NCBI RefSeq assembly: GCF_018390645.1
Contig: NZ_JAHBGC010000047.1
Span: forward strand, 32,560-96,559
Length of the DNA: 64,000 nt
Direction: 5' to 3'
DNA from: Ancylobacter dichloromethanicus
GTDB taxonomy: Bacteria > Pseudomonadota > Alphaproteobacteria > Rhizobiales > Xanthobacteraceae
Shown here: positions 1 through 7,105 of the stretch, one piece after another
Layout: each line of letters starts with the position of its first letter
Position numbering within the stretch: the first letter of the stretch is position 1
Made by a program: the position numbers and the translations under genes
The notes under the pieces: model-generated
What the model was told of the DNA's origin: nothing
The model's database searches: none
The model's input: the letters and a program-made list of their open reading frames with translations, nothing else

Positions 1-62
1 CCAACTGGTGCGGGGTCGCCCTCATCGCCGCCGGCGCGATCCTCGTCGCCTACAAGGGCTAG
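1..62 (+). CDS. C-terminal end of a DMT/EamA-like transporter (partial)
   Basis: The window opens inside a reading frame whose last 19 residues are visible before a TAG at 60-62. They form a hydrophobic helix rich in Ala, Ile and Gly followed by the tail VAYKG. A final small-residue helix ending in a short basic tail is typical of drug/metabolite transporter (EamA) family permeases, so a membrane exporter is my best guess. Only the last helix is present, so substrate and true identity cannot be judged. It is on the same strand as the nitrate genes but almost 500 bases upstream, so it is probably not in their operon. Confidence 0.45.
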   Translation, partial: NWCGVALIAAGAILVAYKG

Positions 63-549
63 CGCTGCACTTCCCGGCCATTCGCGCGCGGCCGGGCTCG
101 GTAGGGTCGGCCTGTTCACGAGGGCCGGTCGCGGGAATTTCCGTCGTCGATCTCCTGACCGCCCGCAGGCTCGGGCCCGCGCGGCGGCGTCGGGAAGGAT
201 ATCCCGCTCTGCCGATACGGGTCGATCCGGGGCAGCCGATCCCGCGGCCCCCGCGCGGAGGGTCGACTGTCGGGCTTGAGCATTTTCGAGCGACGTGGGT
301 TCCGGTTCGCGGCGGGAAAACGCGTGAACTCAACAAGCCGGAGCATTTCCCCGCTTCAGTGAATCAGGGAAATGCTCCAGGCGAAGCGAGCCGTGAAGCT
401 GGCTAAGTTTGCACGCGTGGCCGCTGGCCGACGCGTCGATCGGCCGCCCGGCAAGGCTGTCGCCCGGCGCGGCCGTGGCGATGGCCCCTCGCTTGCATGC
501 GGTGGCCTGATGAACCGCATGCCCCCCGTCTGGCCGGCGCCGTGAGATC
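63..549. other. Intergenic region upstream of nasT
   Basis: There is no convincing gene between the transporter tail and nasT. Besides the palindromic repeat at 276-382, the region holds a perfect 9-bp inverted repeat, GCATGCGGT (495-503) / ACCGCATGC (514-522), with a 10-nt loop. It ends 27 bases before the nasT start codon, so it would lie in the nasT leader or promoter. I could not find a clear sigma70 promoter or a strong ribosome binding site for nasT. Confidence 0.5.
276..382. repeat. Rhizobiales-type intergenic palindromic repeat
   Basis: Two related blocks lie here: GAGCATTTTCGAGCG at 278-292, followed by a GGTTCGCGGCGGGAAAACGCG-like stretch, and a perfect 12-bp inverted repeat GGAGCATTTCCC (340-351) / GGGAAATGCTCC (367-378) with a 15-nt loop. 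From memory, GAGCATTTTCGAGCGAAGTGG-type elements are scattered through intergenic regions of many Hyphomicrobiales genomes. I see only one copy in this window, so the claim of a repeat family rests on recognition, not on copies counted here. Confidence 0.6.
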
Positions 550-1140
550 ATGACGCCCGACCCTTCCCTCAAGATCGTCATCGTCGACGAGAGTCCGCTG
601 CGCGCCGCCATCCTCGAGGACGGGCTGCGCGAGGCGGGGTATGTCAATGTGCTGCGCCTGTCGGAGCGGCACAACCTGCTGGCGCGGCTGCACGCCATCG
701 ACCCCGACGTGATCGTCATCGACCTTGAGGCGCCCTCGCGCGACGTGGTCGAGCAGATGTTCCAGGTCAGCCGCGAGGTAAAGCGCCCGGTGGCCATGTT
801 CGTCGACCAGTCGGACAGTTCGACCATCGAGGCGGCGATCGAGGCCGGCGTGTCGGCCTATATCGTCGACGGGCTGAAGAAGGAACGCGTCAAGCCGATC
901 ATCGACATGACGATCAGCCGCTTCCGCGCCTTTGCCCGCCTCAAGGAGGAACTGGAGCACACCCGCACCCAGCTCGAGGAGCGCAAGACCGTCGATCGCG
1001 CCAAGGGCATCCTGATGAAGCTGAAGGGGCTGGACGAAGCGGAGGCCTACGCGCTGCTGCGTCGGACCGCCATGAACGAGAAGCGGCGGCTGGTGGACAT
1101 CGCGCAATCGGTCATCACCGCCGCGGAGCTGCTGAAATGA
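550..1140 (+). CDS. nasT: NasT-like ANTAR-domain transcription antiterminator
   Basis: This 196-residue protein has an N-terminal receiver-like domain (residues ~8-125, starting IVIVDESPLR, with the acidic position in VIVIDLE) and a C-terminal ANTAR domain (~130-196) with the typical VDRAKGILM...AYALLRR...LVDIAQSVI pattern. ANTAR proteins bind paired RNA hairpins and prevent intrinsic termination. In the known NasS-NasT system, NasS holds NasT inactive until nitrate or nitrite binds NasS, which frees NasT to read through the leader of the nitrate operon. The next gene encodes NasS, and the nrtA leader contains matching hairpins, so this role is well supported. The start is the ATG 13 codons before the conserved receiver aspartates; its ribosome binding site is weak. 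Confidence 0.9.
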   Translation: MTPDPSLKIVIVDESPLRAAILEDGLREAGYVNVLRLSERHNLLARLHAIDPDVIVIDLEAPSRDVVEQMFQVSREVKRPVAMFVDQSDSSTIEAAIEAGVSAYIVDGLKKERVKPIIDMTISRFRAFARLKEELEHTRTQLEERKTVDRAKGILMKLKGLDEAEAYALLRRTAMNEKRRLVDIAQSVITAAELLK

Positions 1141-1153
1141 GGAGGCCATCGGC

Positions 1154-2323
1154 ATGAGGCGGCTCGCGATCGGGTTTATTCCGCTTACCGACGCGGCGGT
1201 GCTGATCGCCTGCGCCGAGCGCGGTTTCGCCGCCGCCGAGGGGCTGCACCTCGAACTTCACCGCGAGGTTTCCTGGGCGAACATCCGCGACAAGGTGAAT
1301 GTCGGGTTGCTCGACGGCGCCCATATGCTGGCCCCGCTGGCCATCGCCTCTTCCCTCGGCCTTGGCCATGTGCGGGTGCCGCTGGTGGCGCCGTTCGCGC
1401 TGAACCTCAATGGCAACGCGATCACCGTTTCCAATCCGCTTTACGAGGACATGGAGCAGACCGGCGAGGATCTCGGCAGCGGTCCCGGCACGGCGCGCGC
1501 GCTCGGGCAGGTGGTCCGGCGCCGGCAGCGGGCCGGCCGCGAGCCGCTGACCTTCTCCAGCGTCTATCCCTTCTCGACCCACAGCTACATGCTCCGCCAC
1601 GTTCTGGCCGCCGCGGGCCTCGACCCGGACCGCGACGTCCGGCTGGTGGTGGTCCCCCCGCCCTACACGGTCGAGAGCCTGCGCAGCGGCCTGATCCATG
1701 GCTTCTGCGTCGGCTCGCCGTGGAACAGCGTGGCGGTGGAGGCCGGGGTCGGGCGCATCGCGCTGCTGGGATCGGAGCTGTTTTCCCGCGCGCCGGAGAA
1801 GGTCCTGGGCGTTCATGCGCGCTTTGCCCGGTCCGAGCCGGGCGTGCTGGCCCAATTGGTGCGCGCGCTCGACGCGTCGGCGCGCTGGTGCGAGCGGCCG
1901 CAGGCCCGCGACGAACTCGCCCTCCTCCTGTCCGAGCCGCGCCATCTCGGCCTGCCGTCGGACATGCTGGCGCGGGCGCTGGAAGGGCGGCTGAACGCGG
2001 CCGGGGACGGGGCCGCGCGCTCCGACGCCGATTTTCTCGTCATGCACCGCGACGGCGCCAACCGCCCGGCGCCGGCGCACGCGCTCTGGATCTACGCGCA
2101 GATGGTTCGGGCGGGGCAGACGCCGTTTTCGGCCGATGCCGCCGCGCAGGCCGTGCGGGTCTACGCGACCGGCCTCTACGATGCCGCCCTGGCGGCGGCC
2201 GGCGGCGCGGCGTCGGTGGCGGCGGCCGGGCCTGCCCCGGCGGACCCGGTCGGCACGCGTTTCGGAACCCCGTTCACCCCGGACGATCTGGAAGGCTATC
2301 TCGCCCGCCTCGGCACCGCCTGA
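1154..2323 (+). CDS. nasS: NasS-like cytoplasmic nitrate/nitrite sensor
   Basis: This 389-residue protein belongs to the NrtA/CmpA solute-binding family, as shown by IGFIPLTDAAVLIAC at the start, VGLLDGAHMLAPL, FSSVYPFSTHSYMLR and GFCVGSPWNSVAV. Unlike the transporter subunit NrtA further on, it starts directly at the binding fold with no signal peptide or Tat motif, so it should stay in the cytoplasm. That is the hallmark of NasS, which binds nitrate/nitrite and sequesters NasT. The gene lies 13 bases after nasT with GGAGG at 1141-1145 placed well for the ATG, so the two are co-transcribed and likely made in fixed proportion. The last ~40 residues are Ala/Pro-rich followed by FTPDDLEGYLARLG, a common NrtA-family tail. 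Confidence 0.9.
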   Translation: MRRLAIGFIPLTDAAVLIACAERGFAAAEGLHLELHREVSWANIRDKVNVGLLDGAHMLAPLAIASSLGLGHVRVPLVAPFALNLNGNAITVSNPLYEDMEQTGEDLGSGPGTARALGQVVRRRQRAGREPLTFSSVYPFSTHSYMLRHVLAAAGLDPDRDVRLVVVPPPYTVESLRSGLIHGFCVGSPWNSVAVEAGVGRIALLGSELFSRAPEKVLGVHARFARSEPGVLAQLVRALDASARWCERPQARDELALLLSEPRHLGLPSDMLARALEGRLNAAGDGAARSDADFLVMHRDGANRPAPAHALWIYAQMVRAGQTPFSADAAAQAVRVYATGLYDAALAAAGGAASVAAAGPAPADPVGTRFGTPFTPDDLEGYLARLGTA

Positions 2324-2414
2324 TGGTCCCGCCGGCCTACAAGGCATTGATCCACAAGGGCAGCGGCCGGCGGGGCGCCCCATCCACCGGCACAATGCAC
2401 AGAAGGGCACCACA

Positions 2415-2433
2415 TGCGCGTTTATTAAGCGCA
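2415..2433. promoter_or_regulatory. Candidate enhancer-binding inverted repeat upstream of nrtA
   Basis: TGCGC (2415-2419) and GCGCA (2429-2433) form an inverted repeat with an AT-rich centre. It sits about 120 bp upstream of the sigma54 -24 element, the usual distance for an NtrC-type enhancer. The half sites match the NtrC consensus (TGCAC...GTGCA) only partly, so this is a positional candidate. Confidence 0.3.
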
Positions 2434-2531
2434 GCCGGCCGGCCCGATCGCCGTGCGTCCTCCGCACCCGACATTCGTCCAAGTCACTGATTTTTCTTTA
2501 GATCAGTTCGCGACAGTGCCGTTCGCCAAAA

Positions 2532-2549
2532 CTGGCACGGTGCCTGCAT
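2532..2549 (+). promoter_or_regulatory. Sigma54 (-24/-12) promoter of the nrtA-nasA operon
   Basis: CTGGCACG-GTGC-CTGCA matches the RpoN consensus TGGCACG-N4-TTGCW at nearly every position. GG lies at 2534-2535 and GC at 2546-2547 with the correct 12-base phasing. The start site should be near 2559, giving a ~175-nt leader before nrtA. A sigma54 promoter means control by nitrogen limitation (NtrC or similar) in addition to nitrate control by NasT. Confidence 0.75.
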
Positions 2550-2560
2550 GTAAACAGACG

Positions 2561-2611
2561 CCGCTGGCCAATGATGACCGCGGGTTCCCGATTCCAAGCC
2601 CATTGAAGGGC
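2561..2611 (+). promoter_or_regulatory. ANTAR-target two-hairpin RNA motif (NasT binding site)
   Basis: Two hairpins lie in the nrtA leader. P1 pairs 2561-2569 with 2576-2583 (one bulge, one mismatch) around the hexaloop AATGAT. P2 is a perfect stem GCCC (2598-2601) / GGGC (2608-2611) around the hexaloop ATTGAA. Both hexaloops have A at position 1 and G at position 4, the published signature of ANTAR antiterminator targets. The 3' arm of P2 overlaps the terminator stem that follows, so binding of P2 and formation of the terminator should exclude each other. P1 pairing is less perfect than P2. Confidence 0.7.
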
Positions 2612-2667
2612 CCCAGCAAAGCCGCTGACTCCGTGACAGGTTCGCCTGTGCGGGGCCGTGGCTTTTT
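2610..2667 (+). terminator. Leader terminator of the nitrate operon
   Basis: AAAGCC (2618-2623) pairs with GGCTTT (2660-2665) and leads into a T-run at 2663-2667; CCCC (2611-2614) can alternatively pair with GGGG (2652-2655), and an inner hairpin ACAGG-TTCG-CCTGT sits between. The 5' part shares bases with the ANTAR hairpin P2. It lies ~65 bases before the nrtA start, the expected place for NasT-controlled attenuation. Confidence 0.65.
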
Positions 2668-2733
2668 GCGTTTCATTGCCGCGTCCGGGCCTGGCCCGCG
2701 CGGTTGCTCGAAACATGATTCGAGGACCAGCCC

Positions 2734-4059
2734 ATGATCGATACGCCGACCCGCCATCCGCTCGACCGCCTTTCCCGCCGCTCCTTTCTCAAGGCTTCCG
2801 CCGCCACCCTCGGCGTCGCCGCCGCCCTCCCGGGTGTCGGCCTTGTCCTGCCCGGCGGCGTGCCCCATGCCGCCGCCGCCGGGCCCGAGACCACACGCGT
2901 CGTCCTCGGCTACATCGCCCTGACCGATGCGGCACCGCTTATCATCGCCCAGGAAAAGGGTCTTTTCGCCAAGCATGGGCTGCCTGATGCCGAGGTGCTC
3001 AAACAGGCCTCCTGGGGCGCGACGCGCGACAACCTCGTGCTCGGCAGCGAGAGCAATGGCATCGACGGTGCGCATATCCTCACGCCGATGCCGTATCTCA
3101 TGTCGACCGGCAAGGTGACGCAGAACAACGTGCCGACGCCGATGTATGTCCTGGCCCGGCTAAATTACAACAGCCAGGGCATTTCGGTCGCCGCCGACTA
3201 TGCCGAGCTGAAGGCAACCACGGACGCCTCACCCCTCAAGGCCGCCTTCGCGGCGAAGCGGGCCGCCGGCAAGGACATCAAGGTGGCGATGACCTTTCCG
3301 GGCGGCACCCATGATCTGTGGCTGCGCTACTGGCTGGCGAGCGCCGGCATCGACCCGGACAAGGACGTCTCGACCATCGTCGTGCCGCCGCCGCAGATGG
3401 TGGCGAACATGAAGGTCGGCAACATGGACGCCTTCTGCGTCGGCGAGCCGTGGAACGAGCAGCTCGTCAATCAGGGCATCGGCTACACCGCCTGCACGAC
3501 GGGCGAATTGTGGATGAACCACCCGGAAAAGGCACTCGGCATGCGCGCCGCCTGGGTCGACAGGAACCCGAACGCGGCGCGCGCCCTGCTGATGGCGGTC
3601 ATGGAAGCCCAGCAATGGTGCGACGAGATGGCCAACAAGGACGAGATGGCCCAGATCCTCGGCCGCCGCCAGTGGTTCAACGTGCCGGCCAAGGATGTCG
3701 TCGGCCGTCTCAAGGGCGACATCAACTATGGCAACGGGCGCGTCGTCACCGGCAGCGACCTCTACATGAAGTTCTGGAAGGACAACGTCTCCTACCCCTT
3801 CAAGAGCCATGACGCCTGGTTCGTCACCGAGGACATACGCTGGGGCAAGTTCGAGCCGGAAACCGACGTCAGGGCCTTGGTGAACGCGGTCAACCGCGAG
3901 GATCTCTGGCGCGAGGCGGCGTCCGCGCTGGGCATCGCGGCGGCGGACATGCCGGCCTCGACCTCGCGCGGCAAGGAAATATTCTTCGACGGCAAAGTAT
4001 TCGATCCCGACGACCCGTCGGCCTATCTGGCCAGCCTCGGTATCAAGCGCATCGCGTGA
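2734..4059 (+). CDS. nrtA: Nitrate ABC transporter substrate-binding protein NrtA
   Basis: The 441-residue precursor opens with a textbook Tat signal (LSRRSFLKASAAT, residues ~9-21, then an Ala/Gly/Leu-rich stretch ending near residue 50 at HAAAA), so it is exported folded to the periplasm. The mature part is an NrtA/CmpA family binding protein: VVLGYIALTDAAPLIIAQEKGLF, GIDGAHILTPMPYLMS, MTFPGGTHDLWLRYWL and FCVGEPWNEQLV. It should capture nitrate (perhaps nitrite) for the permease and ATPase encoded next. The gene is preceded by a regulated leader and CGAGGA before the ATG. It is the first structural gene of the nitrate operon. Close relatives bind bicarbonate or cyanate, but the NasTS and reductase neighbours favour nitrate. 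Confidence 0.93.
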   Translation: MIDTPTRHPLDRLSRRSFLKASAATLGVAAALPGVGLVLPGGVPHAAAAGPETTRVVLGYIALTDAAPLIIAQEKGLFAKHGLPDAEVLKQASWGATRDNLVLGSESNGIDGAHILTPMPYLMSTGKVTQNNVPTPMYVLARLNYNSQGISVAADYAELKATTDASPLKAAFAAKRAAGKDIKVAMTFPGGTHDLWLRYWLASAGIDPDKDVSTIVVPPPQMVANMKVGNMDAFCVGEPWNEQLVNQGIGYTACTTGELWMNHPEKALGMRAAWVDRNPNAARALLMAVMEAQQWCDEMANKDEMAQILGRRQWFNVPAKDVVGRLKGDINYGNGRVVTGSDLYMKFWKDNVSYPFKSHDAWFVTEDIRWGKFEPETDVRALVNAVNREDLWREAASALGIAAADMPASTSRGKEIFFDGKVFDPDDPSAYLASLGIKRIA

Positions 4060-4116
4060 CGCCGCCGCCGCGCGCAGGGCGCGCGGATGCCCGACCTCCC
4101 GCCACCGGAGCCTGCC

Positions 4117-5034
4117 ATGTCCATGACGGCACTCAGTCCGACCCTCGATCCCGCTCGCCACGATGAGGGCGCCCCCGTTCCCGCCACGAAGAGCGCCCGC
4201 ATCGTGCGGCTGAAGCCCGTGCCCGGGCGGGGCGTCCGCGCCCGCCTGCTCACTCGGGCCCGCGGGCTCGCGGCCGCGGTGGTGCCGCCCGCCGTGGTCA
4301 TCGCGCTGCTGCTCGGCATCTGGCAGCTTCTCTGCTCCGGACCGGGCGCGACACTGCCGCCGCCCTCCACCATCTGGCTCGATTCCTACGACCTGATCGT
4401 CGACCCGTTCTTCGTCTACGGGCCGCAGGACATCGGGCTGGGCTGGCGGGTGCTGGTCTCGCTGCAGCGCGTCGCCATCGGCTTCGGCCTGGCGGCGGTG
4501 GCCGGCATCCTGATCGGCGTGCTCATCGGCCAGTCGGTGTGGGCGACGCGCGGGCTCGACCCGCTGTTCCAGGTGCTGCGCACCGTGCCGCCGCTCGCCT
4601 GGCTGCCGATCGCGCTCGCCGCGTTCCGCGACAGCAACCCCTCGGCGATCTTCGTGATCTTCATCACCGCGATCTGGCCGGTGATCATCAACACCTCGGT
4701 CGGCGTGCGCAACATCCCGCAGGACTATCGCAACGTTGCGGCGGTGCTGCGGCTCAACCCGCTGGAATTCCTGGTGAAGATCATGCTGCCGGCGGCGGCG
4801 CCCTACATCTTCACCGGGCTGCGCATCGGCATCGGCCTGTCCTGGCTCGCCATCGTGGCGGCGGAGATGCTGACCGGGGGCGTGGGCATCGGCTTCTTCA
4901 TCTGGGACGCGTGGAACTCCTCGCGCCTGTCCGACATCATCGTGGCGCTGGTCTATATCGGCGTGGTCGGCTTCGTGCTCGACCGCCTCGTCGCCGGCAT
5001 CGGCGCCTTCGTCACCCGCGGCACGGCCGCCTGA
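4117..5034 (+). CDS. nrtB: Nitrate ABC transporter permease NrtB
   Basis: This 305-residue inner-membrane permease has a ~60-residue basic, Arg-rich cytoplasmic N-terminus and then about six helices, beginning AAVVPPAVVIALLLGIWQLL. The EAA-type coupling loop to the ATPase is recognisable around DYRNVAAVLRLNPLEFLVKIMLPAAAPYIFTGL. It matches NrtB/CmpB permeases of the nitrate/sulfonate/taurine class. I chose the ATG at 4117 because GGAG at 4107-4110 precedes it; an in-frame ATG at 4087 has no such site. It probably works as a homodimer with NrtA and the ATPase that starts 10 bases downstream. Confidence 0.92.
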   Translation: MSMTALSPTLDPARHDEGAPVPATKSARIVRLKPVPGRGVRARLLTRARGLAAAVVPPAVVIALLLGIWQLLCSGPGATLPPPSTIWLDSYDLIVDPFFVYGPQDIGLGWRVLVSLQRVAIGFGLAAVAGILIGVLIGQSVWATRGLDPLFQVLRTVPPLAWLPIALAAFRDSNPSAIFVIFITAIWPVIINTSVGVRNIPQDYRNVAAVLRLNPLEFLVKIMLPAAAPYIFTGLRIGIGLSWLAIVAAEMLTGGVGIGFFIWDAWNSSRLSDIIVALVYIGVVGFVLDRLVAGIGAFVTRGTAA

Positions 5035-5044
5035 GGAGGGTTCG

Positions 5045-5839
5045 ATGAGCGCCTATCTCAAGCTCGATCACATCGACAAGTCCTTCACCCGCGGCGGCAC
5101 CGTCACCGCGGTGCTCAAGGATGTCAGTCTCGACGTCGCCAAGGGCGAGTACATTTCCATCATCGGCCATTCGGGCTGCGGCAAGTCGACCTTGCTGAAC
5201 ATCGTCGCCGGACTGACCACCGTCACCGCCGGCGGGGTCATCCTCGACGGGCGCGAGGTGAACAGCCCCGGCCCGGACCGTGCCGTGGTGTTCCAGAACC
5301 ATTCGCTGCTGCCCTGGCTGTCGGTCTACGACAATGTGCGGCTGGCCGTGGACAAGGTCTTCTCCGGCGCGCGCAGCCGCGCCGAGCGGCACGACTGGAC
5401 CCTGCACAATCTCGACCTGGTGCAGATGGGGCATGCCCGCGAGCAGCGTCCGTCGGAGATTTCCGGCGGCATGAAGCAGCGCGTCGGCATTGCCCGCGCC
5501 TTGGCGATGGAGCCCAAGGTTCTCCTGCTCGACGAGCCGTTCGGCGCGCTGGACGCGCTCACCCGCGCGCATCTGCAGGATTCGGTCATGCAGATCCACG
5601 CCACCCTCGGCAATACGGTGCTGATGATCACCCACGACGTGGACGAGGCCGTGCTGCTGTCCGACCGCATCGTGATGATGACCAACGGCCCGTCCGCCTG
5701 CATCGGCGACGTTCTCGACGTGCCGCTGAAACGCCCGCGCCGCCGGCTCGATCTGGTCGCCGACCCGGCCTATCTGGCCTGCCGCGAGGCGGTGCTGAAG
5801 TTCCTCTACGAGCGCCACCGCTTCGTCGACGCGGCGTGA
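5045..5839 (+). CDS. nrtC: Nitrate ABC transporter ATP-binding protein
   Basis: A 264-residue ABC ATPase with Walker A GHSGCGKSTL, Q-loop VVFQNHSLLPWLSV, signature SGGMKQRVGIARAL, Walker B VLLLDEPFGALDAL and switch histidine MITHDVDEAV. The pattern is that of the NrtC/NrtD and SsuB/TauB group. It lacks the C-terminal NrtA-like regulatory domain seen in cyanobacterial NrtC, so it resembles single-domain NrtD; naming differs between lineages. The ATG follows a strong AGGAGGG (5036-5041), and the gene is packed between nrtB and the FAD oxidoreductase, so it belongs to the same transcript. Confidence 0.92.
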   Translation: MSAYLKLDHIDKSFTRGGTVTAVLKDVSLDVAKGEYISIIGHSGCGKSTLLNIVAGLTTVTAGGVILDGREVNSPGPDRAVVFQNHSLLPWLSVYDNVRLAVDKVFSGARSRAERHDWTLHNLDLVQMGHAREQRPSEISGGMKQRVGIARALAMEPKVLLLDEPFGALDALTRAHLQDSVMQIHATLGNTVLMITHDVDEAVLLSDRIVMMTNGPSACIGDVLDVPLKRPRRRLDLVADPAYLACREAVLKFLYERHRFVDAA

Positions 5840-5848
5840 GGGCATCCC

Positions 5849-7105
5849 ATGCAACGCGAAGCCCTTCTCATCATCGGCAACGGCATGGCCGCCACGCGCC
5901 TCTGCGCGGAGTTGAGCACCCTCGCGCCGGGCCGGTTCGACATCACCATCGTCGGGGCGGAACCGCACCCGGCCTATAACCGGGTGCTGCTGTCCTCGCT
6001 GCTGGCCGGCGAGATCGGCGCGGCGGACATCGAGCTGCACCCGGCCGAATGGTGGCAGGCGCGCGGCGTGAGCGTGCGCACCGGATGTGCGGTGGACGCC
6101 ATCGACACCGCCACGCGGCGGGTCCGCCTGGCGGATGGCGCGGTGCTGCCCTACACGTCGCTGGTCCTCGCCACCGGCTCGCAGGCCATCCGCCTGCCGG
6201 TACCGGGGATGGAGCTCGACGGCGTGACGACCTTTCGCGACCGCGCCGATGTCGACAGCCTGCTCGCCGCCGCCCGCCCGGGCCGCCGGGCGGTCGTCAT
6301 CGGCGGCGGGCTGCTCGGGCTGGAGGCCGCCACCGGGCTCGCCGCCGCCGGGGTCGAGACCGCCGTCGTCCATCTCGCCGACCGCCTGATGGAGCGCCAG
6401 CTGGACGCGCCGGCCGCAAGCTTGCTCCGGCGCGCGGTCGAGGCGCGCGGCATCGCCGTGCATCTGGGCGCCTCGACCGCGCGGATCGAGGGTACCACCC
6501 GGGCCGAGGCGCTGCACCTCGCCGATGGCCGGTGCCTGCCGGCCGATCTCGTCGTCGTCGCCTGCGGCGTGCGCCCGCAGGCCGAATTGGCCCGCGCCGC
6601 CGGCATCGCCTGTGGGCGCGGTGTGCTGGTCGATGACGGGCTCGCCACCGACGCGCCGGGCATCTACGCCATCGGCGAATGCGCCGAGCATCGCGGCGAG
6701 GTCTACGGGCTGGTCGAGCCGGCCTATGAGCAGGCGCGGGTGCTGGCCGCCCGGCTGGCCGGCGGTGCGGAGAGCGCGGCCACCTATGCCGGCAGCGTCA
6801 TCGCGACCAACCTCAAGGTCTCCGGCGTGCGGGTGTTTTCCGCCGGCGATTTCACCGGCGACGCCGCCACCCAGGACATCGTGCTCGCCGATAGCGGTGC
6901 CGCGCACTACCGCCGGCTGGTGCTGCGCGAGGACGCCCACGCCACCCGCCTGGTCGGCGCCGTGCTGTTCGGCGATACGGCCGACGGCCCGTACTACCTC
7001 GAGCTGATCCGCTCGGGACGCGACATAGGCGGCGAGCGGGCCGACATCGCCTTCGGCCCTCCCGGCGCTTTCCCAACCCCGATCCTCGACAGGGAGGCCG
7101 CGTGA
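5849..7105 (+). CDS. FAD/NAD(P)-dependent oxidoreductase of the nitrate/nitrite assimilation operon
   Basis: This 418-residue flavoprotein has two Rossmann folds: an FAD site at the start (LLIIGNGMAATRLCAEL) and an NAD(P)H site near residue 150 (AVVIGGGLLGLEAATGLAAAG), plus the FAD-contacting VYAIGECAEH-like motif near residue 275 (IYAIGECAEH). It resembles the N-terminal flavin part of NirB and stand-alone NasB/rubredoxin-reductase-type proteins, but has no siroheme or Fe-S region. The likely task is to pass electrons from NAD(P)H to the nitrate or nitrite reductase of the operon. Its stop codon overlaps the nirA start (TGATG), showing tight coupling. Which reductase it serves is inferred. 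Confidence 0.85.
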   Translation: MQREALLIIGNGMAATRLCAELSTLAPGRFDITIVGAEPHPAYNRVLLSSLLAGEIGAADIELHPAEWWQARGVSVRTGCAVDAIDTATRRVRLADGAVLPYTSLVLATGSQAIRLPVPGMELDGVTTFRDRADVDSLLAAARPGRRAVVIGGGLLGLEAATGLAAAGVETAVVHLADRLMERQLDAPAASLLRRAVEARGIAVHLGASTARIEGTTRAEALHLADGRCLPADLVVVACGVRPQAELARAAGIACGRGVLVDDGLATDAPGIYAIGECAEHRGEVYGLVEPAYEQARVLAARLAGGAESAATYAGSVIATNLKVSGVRVFSAGDFTGDAATQDIVLADSGAAHYRRLVLREDAHATRLVGAVLFGDTADGPYYLELIRSGRDIGGERADIAFGPPGAFPTPILDREAA

